DNA from: Gallionella sp.
GTDB lineage: Bacteria; Pseudomonadota; Gammaproteobacteria; Burkholderiales; Gallionellaceae
Length of the DNA: 64,000 bases
Assembly (NCBI GenBank): GCA_028707275.1
Contig: JAQTUP010000003.1
Coordinates: 186,001 to 250,000 of the forward strand
Reading direction: 5' to 3'
Shown: positions 35,085 through 43,816 of the stretch, one piece after another
Layout of the letters: each line of letters begins with the position of its first letter
Numbering within the stretch: the first letter of the stretch is position 1
Translations under genes and position numbers: made by a program
Notes under the pieces: model-generated
Databases searched by the model: none
What the model was told of the DNA's origin: nothing
The model's input: the letters and a program-made list of their open reading frames with translations, nothing else

Positions 35085-37414
35085 GGCTGGTGCAGCGCCC
35101 GGCGATCGTCTTGTGGCTGGCGTTTATCGCGGCCTGTTTGATCGTCATTAGTCGCAGCCATTTTACGGCTGACTTATCGGCTTTTTTGCCGAAAAATCCC
35201 ACGCCCGCGCAGCAGTTGCTGTTAGAGCAGATCCGTGACGGCCTGGCGTCAAGGCTGATTCTGGTCGGGATTGAAGGGGAGGATGCGCCCGCCCGGGCCC
35301 GTCTTTCAAAGCAAATCGCGCGGGTGCTGCGCGCCGATCCCGCTTTTGTCAGCGTCAACAACGGTGAGCCTGTCAACGCTGCGCGCGACCGGGAATATCT
35401 GTTCAACAATCGCTACTTATTAAGCCCGCAGGTTGCACCCGAACGTTTTGAGGCGGAGGGTCTGCACGCGGCGCTGAGCGAGAGCATCGAGCTGTTAGCC
35501 TCGCCTGCCGGGCTGCTGGTCAAATCCCTGCTGCCACGCGATCCGACCGGCGAAATGGTGCAATTGTTAGGCCAGATGGACAGCAAAAATCGCCCTCAGA
35601 TGATCGATGGCGCATGGGCGTCAGGTGAGAGTGCGCGCGCCTTGCTGCTGGTACAAACTCGCGCCTCGGGTGCGGACACCGATGGTCAGTTGCGCGCCAT
35701 GACCGCCATCCGGCAGGCCTTTGCCGCAGCGCCGGGCGCGACGCCGGGCGCCAGGCTGTTGATGACGGGGCCGGGCGTATTTTCGGTCACGTCCCGCGAC
35801 GCGATCGAAAGTCAGGTGAGCCGCCTGTCTCTCGTCAGCATCGCGCTGATCGCCGCCCTTTTGTTGCTGGTGTACCGTTCCTTCACGGCGCTGGCGCTGG
35901 GTTTTTTGCCGGTTGTCAGCGGTGGGCTGGCCGGCATCGCGGCCGTCAGCCTGGGGTTTGGCGCGGTTCACGGCATCACCCTGGGTTTTGGCACCGCACT
36001 GATAGGCGAAGCGGTGGATTATTCAATCTACCTGTTTGTGCAGCAGGGCGGGGCAGGACGGCCAGAGTCGGGCGAAGAGAGCTGGGTCAGTCGCTTCTGG
36101 CCAACCATCCGTCTGGGCGTGCTGACTTCGGTATTCGGTTTCGCGTCATTGCTGTTGTCAGGCTTCCCGGGATTAGCACAACTCGGCCTGTATTCGATGG
36201 CCGGCCTGATAACCGCCGCCGGCGTAACCCGCTTCGTCCTGCCTCATTTGCTGCCTGAGCACTTTCGAATTCACGATGTGTCGCATATCGGCCAGGTTTT
36301 ATCCCGCCAGGTGCGATACGCGCCTAAATTGCGCCAGGTCGCCGTATTGTGGCTGTTGGCAGCCTGTTTCATTCTCACGCAGCACAGTATGTGGAATGAC
36401 AAGATTTCCTCATTGAGTCCTGTGTCAGCCGCCGACGTGGCGCTGGATGCGAGTCTGCGTGCCGACATGGGCGCTGCCGATGTGCGTTATCTGGTGGTGG
36501 CATCCGGCCTGAGCCGGGAAGCTGTATTGCAGTCCGCCGAACAGGTCTCCCGGATACTGCAAACCCAGGTCGAGCTGGGCGAACTTTCAGGCTTTGAGAG
36601 CCCCGGCCGCTATCTGCCCAGTCAGGCGTCTCAGAAAGCCCGGCAGGGGAGCCTGCCCGCACCCGCCGCCTTGAAAACAAACCTCGAACAATCTGTTCAG
36701 GGCTTGCCGGTGCGCGCACAGCTCTTTGCGCCCTTCCTGGTCGATGTCGAAGCCGCGCGCCACCGGACGCCGCTGACCGCTGCCGACCTTGAACATACTT
36801 CGATGGACATGGCGCTCGATGCGCTGCTCATCGAGCAAAAAAATCACTGGAGCGCCCTGTTGCCGCTGACGGCGCCGGAGGGCGCAGAAATCAATGCAGA
36901 CCGGCTACGCGCCGCGCTGAATGCGTCCGGTATGCCGGATGTCTTGTTTGTGGATATGAAATACGAGGCCGACAGCCTGTATTCAGCCTATCTTCATGAG
37001 GCGATCCTGTTGTCTTTGGGCGGCCTGGCGGCCATTGTCGGACTGCTGCTCTGGGTGTTTCGCAGTCCCCGGCGCGTGGTGCGCATCATCGCGCCGCTTG
37101 CGGCGGCCATCCTTACCGTTACCGCAGGGTTAGCCCTGTTCGGGCAGCAACTGATGATCCTGCATCTGGTGGGCTTGCTGCTGGTGGTGGCGATAGGCTC
37201 CAATTACGCCCTGTTTTTTGAGCGGGCAGAGAGCATGATTTCGCCGCGCACGCTGGCCTCGATGCTGTTCGCCAATCTGACGACGGTCGCAGGTTTTGGC
37301 GTGCTGGCTTTTTCTAACGTGTCGATATTGCAGGCTATGGGCGTCACGGTGGCGCCGGGCGTCATTCTCGCGCTGATTTATTCCGCGATTTTCGCCAGAA
37401 TACCCCGTGCATAA
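35081..37414 (+). CDS. MMPL/RND-family exporter
   Basis: A 777-residue inner-membrane transporter starting at a GTG that overlaps the LolA stop. The layout is an N-terminal helix, a large periplasmic loop, five or six helices near 255-400 (LVSIALIAALLLLVYRSF, ALGFLPVVSGGLAGIAAVSL), a second loop, and C-terminal helices (LLSLGGLAAIVGLLLWVF, IAPLAAAILTVTAGLALF). It belongs to the Patched/MMPL group and probably flips or exports the polyene conjugate. Confidence 0.87.
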   Translation: MRLVQRPAIVLWLAFIAACLIVISRSHFTADLSAFLPKNPTPAQQLLLEQIRDGLASRLILVGIEGEDAPARARLSKQIARVLRADPAFVSVNNGEPVNAARDREYLFNNRYLLSPQVAPERFEAEGLHAALSESIELLASPAGLLVKSLLPRDPTGEMVQLLGQMDSKNRPQMIDGAWASGESARALLLVQTRASGADTDGQLRAMTAIRQAFAAAPGATPGARLLMTGPGVFSVTSRDAIESQVSRLSLVSIALIAALLLLVYRSFTALALGFLPVVSGGLAGIAAVSLGFGAVHGITLGFGTALIGEAVDYSIYLFVQQGGAGRPESGEESWVSRFWPTIRLGVLTSVFGFASLLLSGFPGLAQLGLYSMAGLITAAGVTRFVLPHLLPEHFRIHDVSHIGQVLSRQVRYAPKLRQVAVLWLLAACFILTQHSMWNDKISSLSPVSAADVALDASLRADMGAADVRYLVVASGLSREAVLQSAEQVSRILQTQVELGELSGFESPGRYLPSQASQKARQGSLPAPAALKTNLEQSVQGLPVRAQLFAPFLVDVEAARHRTPLTAADLEHTSMDMALDALLIEQKNHWSALLPLTAPEGAEINADRLRAALNASGMPDVLFVDMKYEADSLYSAYLHEAILLSLGGLAAIVGLLLWVFRSPRRVVRIIAPLAAAILTVTAGLALFGQQLMILHLVGLLLVVAIGSNYALFFERAESMISPRTLASMLFANLTTVAGFGVLAFSNVSILQAMGVTVAPGVILALIYSAIFARIPRA

Positions 37415-38210
37415 CGCGCGCTGGCGACCGACCTTACTGGTTCGTGCAACCCTTGCGCTGCATCTGCTGGCCTTGATTTTTATCATTGCAGCACCCGGAC
37501 AGTGGCGCTGGGCGTTGGCTGCCGTATTTTTTAATCACGCGCTGCTCACGCTGGCCGGGCTCTGGCCGCGTTGCGACTGGCTGGGGCCGAACTGGACGCG
37601 GCTGCCTGCTGCGGCAAGCGACAGGGGCGAAATCGCCCTGACCATAGACGACGGCCCTGATCCAATCGTCACGCCCCGGGTGCTGGATCTGTTAGAGGGT
37701 TACGCTGTCCGCGCCACTTTTTTCTGCATCGGGGAGCAGGCTGCGCGCTACCCGGACTTGTGCCGGGAAATTGTGCGCAGAGGCCATGCGGTGGAAAATC
37801 ACAGCCAGCATCACCGTCATTCTTTTGCGCTGTCGGGTCGCGCAGGCTTCATGCGTGAATTGCAGGCCGCCCAGGATACGCTCACCAATATTACAGGTGA
37901 GCGTCCCTTGTTCTTTCGCGCGCCGGCCGGTTTGCGCAATCCCTTTCTTGACCCGGTGTTAGCTCGCTTGGGGCTGAGGCTTGCCAGCTGGTCTGCGCGC
38001 GGTTTCGACACCCGGGTGGCCGATGTTGCGCGCGTTAACCGCAAACTGTTGCGCGAGCTGCGGGCAGGAGATATTTTGCTGTTGCACGATGGGCACGCGG
38101 CACGCACAGAGGACGGTGTCCCGGTCATTCTGGCAGCACTCCCCGCCGTGCTGGCGGCAGCGGCGGCCACCAACCTGCGTTTTGTTACCTTGCGCCAGGC
38201 GCTTTTATGA
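37407..38210 (+). CDS. Polysaccharide deacetylase (carbohydrate esterase 4)
   Basis: 267 residues beginning at a GTG that overlaps the MMPL stop. Two N-terminal hydrophobic helices anchor a NodB-type domain: metal/base motif LTIDDGPDP near 79, then ENHSQHHRH (HxxxH) near 130. It would remove N-acetyl groups from a sugar, plausibly the glycolipid anchor of the pigment. CE4 genes are not part of the standard aryl polyene core, so this is a local addition. Confidence 0.82.
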   Translation: MHNARWRPTLLVRATLALHLLALIFIIAAPGQWRWALAAVFFNHALLTLAGLWPRCDWLGPNWTRLPAAASDRGEIALTIDDGPDPIVTPRVLDLLEGYAVRATFFCIGEQAARYPDLCREIVRRGHAVENHSQHHRHSFALSGRAGFMRELQAAQDTLTNITGERPLFFRAPAGLRNPFLDPVLARLGLRLASWSARGFDTRVADVARVNRKLLRELRAGDILLLHDGHAARTEDGVPVILAALPAVLAAAAATNLRFVTLRQALL

Positions 38211-38869
38211 CACAACCCACCGCCCTGAGCAAGGCACTCTGGTACCGTCAAATCAGGGCGGTCATCCCCTTGCATGTGTATCTCAAAGGCATCGGGACGA
38301 CGCTTTTCATCAGCCTGTTTTTCGCGGCTTATTTTTATTTGCTCAAATCTCCGGCTTACCCTGCAACGGTGATGCCTTTTACCTGGATGGATCGCCTGAT
38401 CGGCTTTGTGCCTCAAGCCTTGCCCGTCTACCTGTCGCTGTGGGTGTATGTCTCCCTGCCTCCCGCATTGCTGGCGACAAGGCGCGAGCTGTATGGCTAC
38501 GGGATGTTTATGAGCGGCACCTGCCTTGTCGGGCTGATCATCTTCTACTTCTGGCCGACAGTGGTGCCTGCCGCCCATATCGACTGGAACCTGTATCCCG
38601 ACATGGATTTTTTAAAAAGCATGGACGCCTCAGGCAACGCCTGCCCGTCTCTTCATGTCACCACGGCCGTTTTTTCGGCTATCTGGTTGCACTACCTGCT
38701 GCGCCGCTTTACCGCGCCGGTATGGATACTCATCTTCAACTGGACATGGTGTATCGGCATTCTTTATTCCACTCTGGCCACACGCCAGCATGTGGCGCTC
38801 GATGTGCTGGCAGGACTGGCGCTGGGTGTGTCGGCGGCCTGCCTGTCGCTGCGATATCGCGCCGTGTAA
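38207..38869 (+). CDS. PAP2-superfamily membrane phosphatase/phosphotransferase
   Basis: A 220-residue, six-helix membrane protein with the PAP2 active-site pattern: CPSLHVTTA near 144-152 and STLATRQHVALDVLAG near 186-201 (SxH and RxxxxHxxxD). It is related to inositolphosphorylceramide synthase-like PAP2 proteins. It could dephosphorylate or exchange a lipid headgroup during anchoring of the pigment. Last gene before the repeat-higBA interruption of the operon. Confidence 0.8.
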   Translation: MTQPTALSKALWYRQIRAVIPLHVYLKGIGTTLFISLFFAAYFYLLKSPAYPATVMPFTWMDRLIGFVPQALPVYLSLWVYVSLPPALLATRRELYGYGMFMSGTCLVGLIIFYFWPTVVPAAHIDWNLYPDMDFLKSMDASGNACPSLHVTTAVFSAIWLHYLLRRFTAPVWILIFNWTWCIGILYSTLATRQHVALDVLAGLALGVSAACLSLRYRAV

Positions 38870-38876
38870 GTATTGG

Positions 38877-38890
38877 ATAACTGATGTTAC
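38877..38890. repeat. 14-bp direct repeat bordering the inserted patch, left copy
   Basis: ATAACTGATGTTAC here and again at 39406-39419 bracket 515 bp of repeats. The right copy extends into a perfect 12-bp inverted repeat (AACTGATGTTAC/GTAACATCAGTT, 39408-39434). These could be target-site duplications or recombining hairpin arms. Confidence 0.55.
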
Positions 38891-38900
38891 GCACAAGCTC

Positions 38901-39046
38901 TAACAGGCTGCTGCAAAACTATTACGCTCGTCGATACTGCGTCAAAAAGTGACTCAAAATGCTCATTTATCACATGTAAACTCCGCTTTTTCGTCGCTTT
39001 TTTCCTTGCCTCCGCATCGCTCATAACGTTTTTCAGCAGCCTGCTA
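38901..39046. mobile_element. MITE-like element
   Basis: 146 bp bounded by 19-bp terminal inverted repeats (TAACAGGCTGCTGCAAAAC on the left; inverse-complement GTTTTTCAGCAGCCTGCTA on the right) with two mismatches. No coding capacity. The CAGGCTGCTG terminus is one commonly seen on small non-autonomous proteobacterial elements. Confidence 0.65.
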
Positions 39047-39097
39047 AAATCAGGGTTGATGAGTTATTTTGAGAAGTAACCTTGGCGCTCCACCTAA

Positions 39098-39395
39098 AAC
39101 CCCTGTGCGCCGCCGAAGACTGCCTGTATACAGGCAGAAAGGCAAACAACGGTTGGGCAAGCTTAATTACGTGGCAGCAACGCAGATCGTGCGAGGACCT
39201 CACCCGTTGTTTGCTGACTGTCGAGGGCATCCACCGCCAGCACTGTTTACGACAGGCAGGCGGAGACGGCAAGCTCTGCCTGCGGCAGGCAGGCGGGGTC
39301 GCCGCATCGATGGTTGCTTTCTTTTGGCGACGCAAAAGAAAGCAACCAGCAGCCGACCTGCCTGTCGGCAGACAGGGCTGTCCCCGGCGAAGTTG
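39098..39395. repeat. Dispersed structured repeat, copy B
   Basis: Relative of 9738-9985. Stem 1 is 39142-39152 with 39204-39214 (11 bp). Stem 2 is 39312-39325 with 39334-39347 (14 bp, loop GGCGACGC identical to copy A). Paired positions differ from copy A while pairing is kept. It contains extra GCAGGCAGGCGG-type words not in copy A. Confidence 0.7.
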
Positions 39396-39407
39396 ATTTG
39401 AATACAT

Positions 39408-39434
39408 AACTGATGTTACTGCGTAACATCAGTT
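39408..39434. repeat. Perfect hairpin at the right border of the inserted patch
   Basis: AACTGATGTTAC, loop TGC, then GTAACATCAGTT: 12 bp without mismatch. It sits 43 bp upstream of higB, within its probable promoter region, so it could also be an operator. Confidence 0.6.
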
Positions 39435-39477
39435 GGATAACTATTGCACTATCCCATTTCGGGACTATAATGCGCCT

Positions 39478-39780
39478 ATGAGAATCGTCTCCGTCAAAAT
39501 TCTTCGAGAGTTCTGGGTGCAGTTCCCGAACGCCGAACAGCATTTAAAGGCCTGGGTCGATGAAGTCAAGCAGGCCGATTGGCATCAGCCCCCGGATATC
39601 AAGGCGAAGTACCGTAGCGCCAGCATCCTTAAAAATCGACGCGTGGTTTTCAACATCAAGGGCAACGATTACCGCCTTGTTGTGTCCGTTGCGTACCGGT
39701 TTGGTGCTGTCTACATCAAATTCATCGGTACACATGCGCAGTACGATGCTATCGATGCCGAAACGATAGAAATGGAGTAA
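39478..39780 (+). CDS. higB: HigB-type mRNA interferase toxin
   Basis: A 100-residue RelE-superfamily toxin of the HigB subgroup. The start MRIVSVKILREFWVQFPNAEQHLKAW and the C-terminal RLVVSVAYRFGAVYIKFIGTHAQYDAID are family marks; the latter carries the His and Tyr of the active region. Toxin precedes antitoxin, the reverse of most type II pairs and typical of higBA. Lies inside the pigment operon. Confidence 0.9.
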   Translation: MRIVSVKILREFWVQFPNAEQHLKAWVDEVKQADWHQPPDIKAKYRSASILKNRRVVFNIKGNDYRLVVSVAYRFGAVYIKFIGTHAQYDAIDAETIEME

Positions 39781-39785
39781 TTATC

Positions 39786-40169
39786 ATGGAAATCCGCCCT
39801 ATTCATACTGAAGATGACTATCAAGCCGTGATGCGTGAAGTCTCCGCGTTTTTCGACAACGAACCTGCGCCCGGTTCCCCTGAAGGGGATCGTTTCGAGG
39901 TGCTGCTGACACTGGTTGAAGCTTATGAGGCCAGGAATTTCCCCATTGACCTGCCGGATCCGGTCGAGGCAATCAAATTTCGCATGGAACAATCTGATTT
40001 AACAGCAAAAGATTTAGTCCCGATGATCGGGCGCTTAAATCGCGTATATGAAATTTTGAACCGGAAGCGTTCGTTGACGCTGGCCATGATTTGGAAGCTG
40101 CATAACGGCCTGGGTATTCCGGCGGAAAGCCTCATTCGTCCGTCCGGTTTATTGCCGACTAAACTTTGA
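39786..40169 (+). CDS. higA: HigA-type antitoxin
   Basis: 127 residues; HTH-bearing antitoxin of the HigBA pair, 5 bp after higB. The C-terminal half (MIGRLNRVYEILNRKRSLTLAMIWKLHNGLGIPAESLI) is the HTH_3/XRE region. It neutralises HigB and probably represses the pair. Its TGA overlaps a TTG that is the likely start of the ketosynthase gene, so the pigment operon's next gene is now translationally tied to it. Confidence 0.9.
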   Translation: MEIRPIHTEDDYQAVMREVSAFFDNEPAPGSPEGDRFEVLLTLVEAYEARNFPIDLPDPVEAIKFRMEQSDLTAKDLVPMIGRLNRVYEILNRKRSLTLAMIWKLHNGLGIPAESLIRPSGLLPTKL

Positions 40170-41356
40170 ACCCGCTCTGGCTCTCCCATTTCACCGCCAC
40201 CAGCAGCATCGGTCGCGGTCTCGAACAGACCCTCGCCGCGTTGCGCGAGCGTCGCACGGGTCTTGCGCCTTGCGCATTTGACACGGTGGAACTGGCTACT
40301 TTCACAGGCGAAGTCGCAGGGGTCGATGAGGTGCAACTCCCCGCGCATCTGGCTCGCTTTGATTGCCGCAACAACCGCCTGGCGCAGCTGGGTCTGATGC
40401 AGGATGGCTTTGCCGGTGCGGTGCATGAAGCCATTGCAAAATACGGTGCGCAGCGCATCGGTGTCTTTATCGGCACCAGCACTTCCGGCATTTTGCAAAC
40501 CGAGCTGGCCTACCGCCAAAGGGATGCTGAGACGGGCGCGCTTCCGGTCGATTTTATCTACGGCACAACGCACAATACATTCTCCGTCGCAGACTTTACG
40601 CGCTGCTATTTTGGCCTGACAGGCCCGGCTGTCGTGGTGTCGTCGGCGTGTTCATCCAGCGCCAAGGTGTTCGCCTCGGCGCGGCGCATGATGAAGGCCG
40701 GTTTGATTGAGGCGGCTGTCGTGGGAGGCGTGGACTCGCTGTGCCTGACGACCCTTTACGGGTTTAATTCGCTGGGCCTGCTGTCCGGACAGGCCTGTCG
40801 CCCTTATGATGCAGAGCGTAACGGCCTGTCGATAGGGGAAGCTGCGGCCTTCGCGCTGCTGGAACATCCGCCAAAAAATCTTTGCAGCGATGCGGTGTTG
40901 CTGCTGGGAACAGGCGAATCGAGTGACGCCTATCACATGTCATCGCCACATCCGGACGGGCTGGGGGCGCGCATGGCGATGCAGGATGCGCTGAACATGG
41001 CGGGTTTGGCGCCGTCCGACATCGACTATATCAACCTGCACGGCACGGCGACCCTGAGCAATGATGCGGCAGAGGGTCTGGCTGTTGCCGCGCTGTTCGG
41101 CAACGGCACGCCGTGCAGTTCCACCAAGGGCGCGACCGGCCACACGCTGGGAGCGGCAGGGGGGCTGGAGGCGGTGATTTGCGCGCTGGCGCTGCAAAAC
41201 GGCTTGCTGCCCGCAGGTCTTAACACGCAGCAGGCTGATTCATCCCTCGATTATTTGCTGGAGAATCGCGAACAGCCGGTGGCGCGCGTGCTCAGCAACT
41301 CGTTTGGCTTCGGCGGCACCAATTGCAGCCTGATTTTCGGACGGGCGGATCACTGA
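40166..41356 (+). CDS. Beta-ketoacyl-ACP synthase (chain-elongating KS)
   Basis: A 396-residue condensing enzyme with a complete C-H-H triad: C162 in VVSSACSSSAKV, H292 in NLHGTATLSND and H326 in TGHTLGAAGG. It extends the polyene with malonyl-ACP. It starts at a TTG overlapping the higA stop; the natural N terminus MNPLWLSHFTATSSIGRG follows directly. No strong Shine-Dalgarno is visible. Followed at once by a non-catalytic partner, as in type II KS/CLF pairs. Confidence 0.9.
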   Translation: MNPLWLSHFTATSSIGRGLEQTLAALRERRTGLAPCAFDTVELATFTGEVAGVDEVQLPAHLARFDCRNNRLAQLGLMQDGFAGAVHEAIAKYGAQRIGVFIGTSTSGILQTELAYRQRDAETGALPVDFIYGTTHNTFSVADFTRCYFGLTGPAVVVSSACSSSAKVFASARRMMKAGLIEAAVVGGVDSLCLTTLYGFNSLGLLSGQACRPYDAERNGLSIGEAAAFALLEHPPKNLCSDAVLLLGTGESSDAYHMSSPHPDGLGARMAMQDALNMAGLAPSDIDYINLHGTATLSNDAAEGLAVAALFGNGTPCSSTKGATGHTLGAAGGLEAVICALALQNGLLPAGLNTQQADSSLDYLLENREQPVARVLSNSFGFGGTNCSLIFGRADH

Positions 41357-42150
41357 TGACACTTAGCGCCTACATCGAAGGCATCGGTTTACTGGGGCCC
41401 GGTTTGACCGGCTGGTCGGGCAGTCAGGCCATGCTGACCGGGCAACGCCCCTGTCAGCCGGACAAAACCGTCCTGCCATCCCCCGCATTGCTGCCTGCGG
41501 CAGAACGCCGTCGCAGCGGCGCTATCGTCAAACTCACGCTGGCCGTAGGCCTGGAGGCCATCAACGCCGCCGGGCTCAATGCCGCCGACCTGGCCTGTGT
41601 CTTCTCAGCCTCAGGCGGTGACGGGGAAAATTGTCATGCCATCTGCGAAATGTTAGCCACGGACGACAGGCAAATCTCTCCGACCCGCTTTCACAATTCT
41701 GTGCACAACACGGCGGCGGGCTACTGGAGTATCGCCACGGGTGCGATGAGCAGCGCTTCGGTGTTGTGTGCCTTTGACGCAAGCTTTGGCGCCGGGCTGC
41801 TCGAAGCGCTATCCCAGGTGGTGGCAGATGACGCGCGCGTTGTCATGCTCGCCTGCGATACCGCGTATCCTGAGCCGCTCAACAGCGCACGCCCCATCAA
41901 TGATGCGTTTGGCATTGCGCTGGTATTATCGCCCGTACAGAGCGAACAGGCGCTGGCGAAAATCAGCGTCAGTCTGACGGATGCCCGCGCTGACCTGCTT
42001 GAGGATGCCACACTCGAAAGCCTGCGCGCCAGTATTCCGGCGGCGCGCGGCTTGCCCTTGTTGTGTGCGGTCGCGATGCGAAATGACGCTTGTATGGTGC
42101 TCGATTATCTGGGCGATACAAGGCTGTCAGTGGCCATTACGCCTTGCTGA
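41356..42150 (+). CDS. Chain-length-factor-like ketosynthase partner
   Basis: A 264-residue protein homologous to the N-terminal half of ketosynthases (Ketoacyl-synt_2 type). The position equivalent to the catalytic Cys is occupied in SVHNTAAGYWSIATG, so it cannot condense. It probably pairs with the preceding KS to set chain length, as shown for the KS-CLF pair of characterised aryl polyene systems. ATG overlaps the KS stop by one base. Confidence 0.82.
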   Translation: MTLSAYIEGIGLLGPGLTGWSGSQAMLTGQRPCQPDKTVLPSPALLPAAERRRSGAIVKLTLAVGLEAINAAGLNAADLACVFSASGGDGENCHAICEMLATDDRQISPTRFHNSVHNTAAGYWSIATGAMSSASVLCAFDASFGAGLLEALSQVVADDARVVMLACDTAYPEPLNSARPINDAFGIALVLSPVQSEQALAKISVSLTDARADLLEDATLESLRASIPAARGLPLLCAVAMRNDACMVLDYLGDTRLSVAITPC

Positions 42151-43451
42151 ACCAGCGCGCACTCCATCCGATCAAACCGGATCGCGCCTGGATAGCCCGT
42201 CACATCCCGCATCAGGGCAGCATGTGTCTGCTCGAATGCGTTGAGGCGTGGGATGCGCTGCATATCCGCTGCCGTGCGATCAGCCACCGCGACGCCTGTA
42301 ACCCGTTGCGCTCAAATGGACGGCTGGGGGTTGCCTGCGGGATCGAATACGCGGCGCAGGCCATGGCCGTTCACGGCGCATTGCTGGCGCCAGCGGACAG
42401 CCTGTGCGCGCGAGCCGGTTTGTTGGTCAGCGTGCGCAGCACCCGGCTGCATGTATCCCGGCTGGACGATATTGCCTGCGATCTGACCATAGAGACGACC
42501 TGCATCAGTCAAAACGAGAACAATCTCCTCTACCAGTTCAGCGTCAGCGCGGCAGGCCGACCTTTGCTGGAGGGGCGCGCCGCAGTCGTGCTCGATGCGG
42601 ACTTGATCTTTCCCCATCCCGTCCTTCCGCCGCCTGTGGTGGAAGGGGGCCATGAAGCGCCGCGTGAATTTCACTTGAAAGACCCTATGAACGACTCTGC
42701 CCCACCGGTGCATGCACCGCACATCCCGCTGACTGACTACTACCAGACAGAACAGGACAGGCAAGCTTATTTGCGGCAGATTTTTGACAATACCGCAGCC
42801 GATTACGATCGCATCGAAGCGATGCTGGCATTCGGCACAGGCCCCGGCTACCGGCGCGAGGCGCTGCTCCGTGCAGGTTTAAAAGTCGGCATGAAGGTGC
42901 TCGATGTGGGCGTCGGCACGGGGCTGGTTGCGGCGCAAGCCTGCCTTATTACGGGCGATCCGGCGCTGGTGACAGGTGTAGATCCGAGTCCGGGCATGAT
43001 GGCGGCCAGCCGACTGCCCGGGAGTATGGTGCTGGTGGAAGGTCGTGCCGAATCCTTGCCCTTTCCCGACAACCATTTTGATTTTCTGAGCATGGGCTAT
43101 GCCTTGCGCCACATCAGCGATCTGTCTGTCGCCTTTGCCGAGTTTGAACGGGTCTTGAAACCCGGGGGGCGCTTGTGCATACTCGAAATCACTCAGACGC
43201 CGAGTCCGTTTGGCCGGTGGCTGCTCAAAAGTTATATGCGCGGCGTGATCCCGCTGCTGACGCGGTTCGTTTCCAGACAAAAAGATACCGCGACCATCTG
43301 GCGCTATTTCTGGGACAGCATAGAAGCCTGCGTCCCGCCCGAGCAAGTCATTCATACACTGAACGCGACGGGACTGACCGAGGTTAAACGGCATCTGGCT
43401 GTCGGTATTTTTTCGGAATACCAGGCGATCAAGGCCGGCAAGCCCGAATAA
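42144..43451 (+). CDS. Dehydratase-methyltransferase fusion protein
   Basis: One uninterrupted frame of about 435 residues from a TTG overlapping the preceding gene (an ATG at 42090 is less likely). The first ~165 residues are an aryl polyene-type 3-hydroxyacyl-ACP dehydratase (ARHIPHQGSMCLLECVEAWD). From residue ~182 (MNDSAPP, ATG 42687) it is a UbiE/COQ5-like SAM methyltransferase: SAM loop VLDVGVGTGLVAAQ, GRAESLPFPDNHFD and RVLKPGGRLCILE. The linker (HPVLPPPVVEGGHEAP) is encoded by a palindrome. Normally these are separate genes. The methyltransferase may O-methylate the aryl ring. Internal initiation at 42687 is possible but has no clear ribosome site. Confidence 0.8.
   Translation: MLNQRALHPIKPDRAWIARHIPHQGSMCLLECVEAWDALHIRCRAISHRDACNPLRSNGRLGVACGIEYAAQAMAVHGALLAPADSLCARAGLLVSVRSTRLHVSRLDDIACDLTIETTCISQNENNLLYQFSVSAAGRPLLEGRAAVVLDADLIFPHPVLPPPVVEGGHEAPREFHLKDPMNDSAPPVHAPHIPLTDYYQTEQDRQAYLRQIFDNTAADYDRIEAMLAFGTGPGYRREALLRAGLKVGMKVLDVGVGTGLVAAQACLITGDPALVTGVDPSPGMMAASRLPGSMVLVEGRAESLPFPDNHFDFLSMGYALRHISDLSVAFAEFERVLKPGGRLCILEITQTPSPFGRWLLKSYMRGVIPLLTRFVSRQKDTATIWRYFWDSIEACVPPEQVIHTLNATGLTEVKRHLAVGIFSEYQAIKAGKPE
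42612..42650. repeat. Palindrome at the dehydratase-methyltransferase junction
   Basis: CCTTCCGCC / loop GCCTGT / GGTGGAAGG with one mismatch, within a run CCCCATCCCG ... GGGGGCC. Same class as the palindromic inserts in the midA-like gene, gcvT and gatB. Confidence 0.55.
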
Positions 43452-43816
43452 CGCCGGGAAAAAACCGTTAGCCACAGAGAACACAGAGAAATGGGGTAAG
43501 CCGGGATGATGCCCTGCGGGTATCAACTCGCAAAGCGGGGGTAAGCAGCAAGCCCCTCTCAAATTGCGTTGATATTTCAGAACGTGCGTAGCTCCGCGCT
43601 GTGCCATAAGAAGAATGTCAGGAGGAGAATCCGGTTGTCTGCCCAAGCGGACTGTGGCAATTGGCTGAAAAGGCTGGCGGTTCAGCCTGCTGGTCTGTCC
43701 GCTTCCTGCTTTTTCGAACCTTCACTTTCGACTCAGATGCCCAATCAATCACCAATTCTGCACTAATTGGCTATAGCAGCTAAAATAAGCCCCGTGACTT
43801 TCCTAGACGTGCGCAA
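43452..43816. other. Intergenic region after the plus pigment operon
   Basis: A 365-bp gap. It holds the word GCCACAGAGAACACAGAGAA, common as a dispersed intergenic scrap in proteobacteria, and no intact gene. No good terminator for the pigment operon is visible. Confidence 0.5.
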
